NCBI GenBank assembly: GCA_902563555.1
Contig: CACEXM010000002.1
Coordinates: 1 to 35,000, forward strand
Reading direction: 5' to 3'
Origin: an uncultured Pelagibacteraceae bacterium
GTDB lineage: Bacteria; Pseudomonadota; Alphaproteobacteria; Pelagibacterales; Pelagibacteraceae
DNA: 35,000 bases
A program made the position numbers and the translations under genes. Positions 33,643 through 35,000 of this stretch are shown piece after piece (positions within the stretch are counted from its first letter, which is position 1; the number at the start of each line of letters is the position of its first letter). The notes beneath the pieces are model-generated. The model worked only from the letters and a program-made list of their open reading frames with translations. It had not been told where the DNA came from and did no database searches.

Positions 33643-34647
33643 TTACTTTTTCATAATTTCCTCAATTTTTTTAATTAAACCAAATTTATTTACTTTTGAA
33701 AAAGCTAATACAGCTTGATCTAAATTCATACTCAAACCATTCAGAGTAATTGCATCAAAATTTTTAGCTATTTCTATTAAAATAGTTTGATTTGGTAAGT
33801 ATATAATATCAAAAACACCAGCTTTTTGATTTCTTTGAAAAAATTTATAACTTTCTAAAATATTTTGATTAATTAATTTAATATTTTTTTTTATAAATAA
33901 TTTTTCATCTCTTTTTTTAACAGGTTTAATTTTTGAAACAGAGCTTAATGGAGAAAAATATTTTAAATTAACATATCCACTTTTTTTTTTAATCCAACTA
34001 TCAAAACCTATAGATGTAGTATTAATTATCAAACTTACATTTTTTATTTTTTTTAATTCTTTATAATTTTTTATTATTTTGTAATTTTTTTCTTTATTTT
34101 TATTTAAAATTTTTTTTATCTTAAAATTTTTTCTATTAAAAAAAAATTTTTTATTTCTTTTATAATTTTCAAGTACTGAAATAATTCCAGCTTTACCTGC
34201 ACCACCAGCGCCCAAAAATAATATTGAAGCATTGCTCTTTAGTTTAAATTTTTTTAAGGAGTTTAAGAAAGCTAAATAATCAGTATTTATTCCAATCAGT
34301 TTTTTACTGCTTTTTAAAATTGTATTTATTGCATTTATTTTTTTTGAGTTTGGTTCTACACCATCTAAATATTTTATTATTTTTTCTTTATAAGGAATAG
34401 TAACGGATCCACCTTGAAACCTGTTGTCTTTTTTTAATATGTTAACTATATTTTGGAGATTGTTCTCTTGGACATCTGCAGGGTACATTTCACATTTAAT
34501 TTTTTTTTTTTTATATACTTTATTCCATAATTTAGGTGACCTCGCACCAAAAGATGGGCTTTCTCCTATTATTAATGCAAATTTTTTATGCTTAATTTTT
34601 ATATTGTTACTAATGTATTTATTCAAATTTGTGAGTGTAGTTTTCAA
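33643..34647 (-). CDS. Shikimate dehydrogenase (AroE)-like oxidoreductase
   Basis: NAD(P)-dependent dehydrogenase of the shikimate/quinate family. GESPSFGARSPKLWN (28-42) replaces the usual GxPIxHSxSPxxHN, so one of the two shikimate-carboxylate serines is Ala and the following His is Trp. The catalytic pair is kept: Lys87 in SVTIPYKEK and Asp123 in IGINTDYLAF, with AINTI (106-110) between. ILFLGAGGAGKA (142-153) is the cofactor loop. It has 334 residues against about 275 for normal AroE, with extra Lys-rich segments. It overlaps the upstream oxidoreductase gene by four bases. The substrate is probably not shikimate, given the altered pocket and the polysaccharide context. A cyclitol or ulosonic acid is possible. 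Confidence 0.82.
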   Translation of the reverse strand: MKTTLTNLNKYISNNIKIKHKKFALIIGESPSFGARSPKLWNKVYKKKKIKCEMYPADVQENNLQNIVNILKKDNRFQGGSVTIPYKEKIIKYLDGVEPNSKKINAINTILKSSKKLIGINTDYLAFLNSLKKFKLKSNASILFLGAGGAGKAGIISVLENYKRNKKFFFNRKNFKIKKILNKNKEKNYKIIKNYKELKKIKNVSLIINTTSIGFDSWIKKKSGYVNLKYFSPLSSVSKIKPVKKRDEKLFIKKNIKLINQNILESYKFFQRNQKAGVFDIIYLPNQTILIEIAKNFDAITLNGLSMNLDQAVLAFSKVNKFGLIKKIEEIMKK

Positions 34648-35000
34648 TTTTTAAAGCCTAACTTTTTTGATCTTAAGCCTGAATTTAACTTTACCCACTT
34701 AGATGTTTCAGAACTTTTGTATAAAGAATGAACAAAAATTGAGGTCAAATAAGCTTCGAATGCATCTACCGGTGGTTTTGTTTTGTTTTTTAAAATTAAT
34801 TTAAAAACTTTATTTAAATAAGTTATGTGACTTAATCCATAGCCATTTAAAACTTTTTGTGAATTCTGTCTTTTAACTTTAGCTTCTTCATTTTTTTTTT
34901 GGTTAATTAATTTCCATACTTTTATTTGATTCATGGCTATTCCTCCTACGATAGCTATACCCTTTTCTCCTATAATTGATAATGAAGCTTGTAGATCAAC
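34644..35000 (-). CDS. Gfo/Idh/MocA family oxidoreductase, C-terminal part (cut by the window edge)
   Basis: Only the last 118 residues are in the window. The frame stays open to base 35000, so the N-terminal Rossmann domain lies to the right; an internal ATG at 34934 is not the start. The visible part contains LQASLSIIGEKGIAIVGGIA, the family's substrate-domain beta strands, and the helix AFEAYLTSIFVHSLYKSSE, then SKWVKLNSGLRSKKLG. The tail closely resembles that of the 3671-4768 protein (SKWIKLN...SKKLG), pointing to the WlbA/WbpB-like subgroup. It is the most upstream gene seen of the - strand unit that continues with the AroE-like gene, which it overlaps by four bases. Confidence 0.85.
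   Translation of the reverse strand, partial: VDLQASLSIIGEKGIAIVGGIAMNQIKVWKLINQKKNEEAKVKRQNSQKVLNGYGLSHITYLNKVFKLILKNKTKPPVDAFEAYLTSIFVHSLYKSSETSKWVKLNSGLRSKKLGFKN

Noticed and set aside
1-35000. Many poly-A and poly-T runs of eight to ten bases as possible phase-variation tracts
   Set aside because: Lys, Asn, Phe and Ile codons in DNA of this composition make such runs common in every gene. Only the G8 tract is compositionally surprising.
1-35000. Mobile elements, CRISPR arrays, tRNA or rRNA genes
   Set aside because: No transposase, integrase, spaced direct repeats or cloverleaf-like sequence was recognised on either strand by reading. The gene mosaic looks like homologous replacement rather than element-borne transfer.

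Overview
The window is a very AT-rich (roughly three quarters or more A+T by eye), tightly packed stretch of bacterial DNA devoted almost entirely to surface-polysaccharide biosynthesis. The extreme AT bias, 1-20 base gene overlaps, near absence of intergenic DNA and the gene set (several CMP-sugar enzymes, sulfotransferases, sugar dehydrogenases, glycosyltransferases) look like the hypervariable surface-glycan island of a streamlined marine alphaproteobacterium of the SAR11/Pelagibacterales type. This assignment is inference; no rRNA, tRNA or taxonomic marker gene was seen.

Layout. (1) 1-2789: a polytopic membrane protein open to the left edge, convergent with a sulfotransferase-like gene. 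(2) 2884-17104: one long + strand operon. Its first half (2884-11046) holds a formyltransferase, two Gfo/Idh/MocA dehydrogenases, a DegT-type aminotransferase, a D-2-hydroxyacid dehydrogenase, a KdsB-like cytidylyltransferase, a GmhA-like SIS isomerase, an SDR and a dehydroquinate-synthase-family cyclase. This reads as a pathway to an unusual amino sugar or aminocyclitol. Its second half holds an ABC flippase, a PseC-like aminotransferase and three glycosyltransferases. (3) 17130-24752: a pseudaminic-acid-type region with a second sulfotransferase, PseB, PseF, a GT52/polysialyltransferase-like enzyme, a class III aminotransferase, an aldo/keto reductase and a sugar O-methyltransferase. It carries three gene remnants: a FemAB/GNAT-like gene, the C-terminal SAF domain of a NeuB/PseI-type synthase, and the N-terminus of a probable formyltransferase. 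(4) 24753-29073 (- strand): a UDP-glucuronate 4-epimerase-like enzyme, a GT2-cytidylyltransferase fusion and an asparagine synthase. (5) 29160-30206: a third sulfotransferase. (6) 30361-35000 (- strand, running off the right edge): a Gfo/Idh oxidoreductase, an AroE-like dehydrogenase, a CMP-sugar cytidylyltransferase, a DAHP-synthase-like enzyme with altered active site, a CysC-like kinase and a short pyruvate-kinase-like protein.

The most interesting signals are two unfamiliar pathways. Block 6 looks like a new route to a CMP-activated 3-deoxy-ulosonic acid: a PEP-using condensing enzyme next to a cytidylyltransferase, with kinase, PEP-linked and dehydrogenase partners. The first half of block 2 looks like cyclitol or carbasugar chemistry moved into surface-glycan synthesis. 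Together the window carries homologues of DAHP synthase, dehydroquinate synthase and shikimate dehydrogenase, plus an aminotransferase of the AHBA-synthase/inosose-aminotransferase type, all inside a polysaccharide island. The pseudaminic-type branch, by contrast, is visibly decaying. No tRNA, rRNA, CRISPR array, insertion sequence, integrase or riboswitch was recognised.
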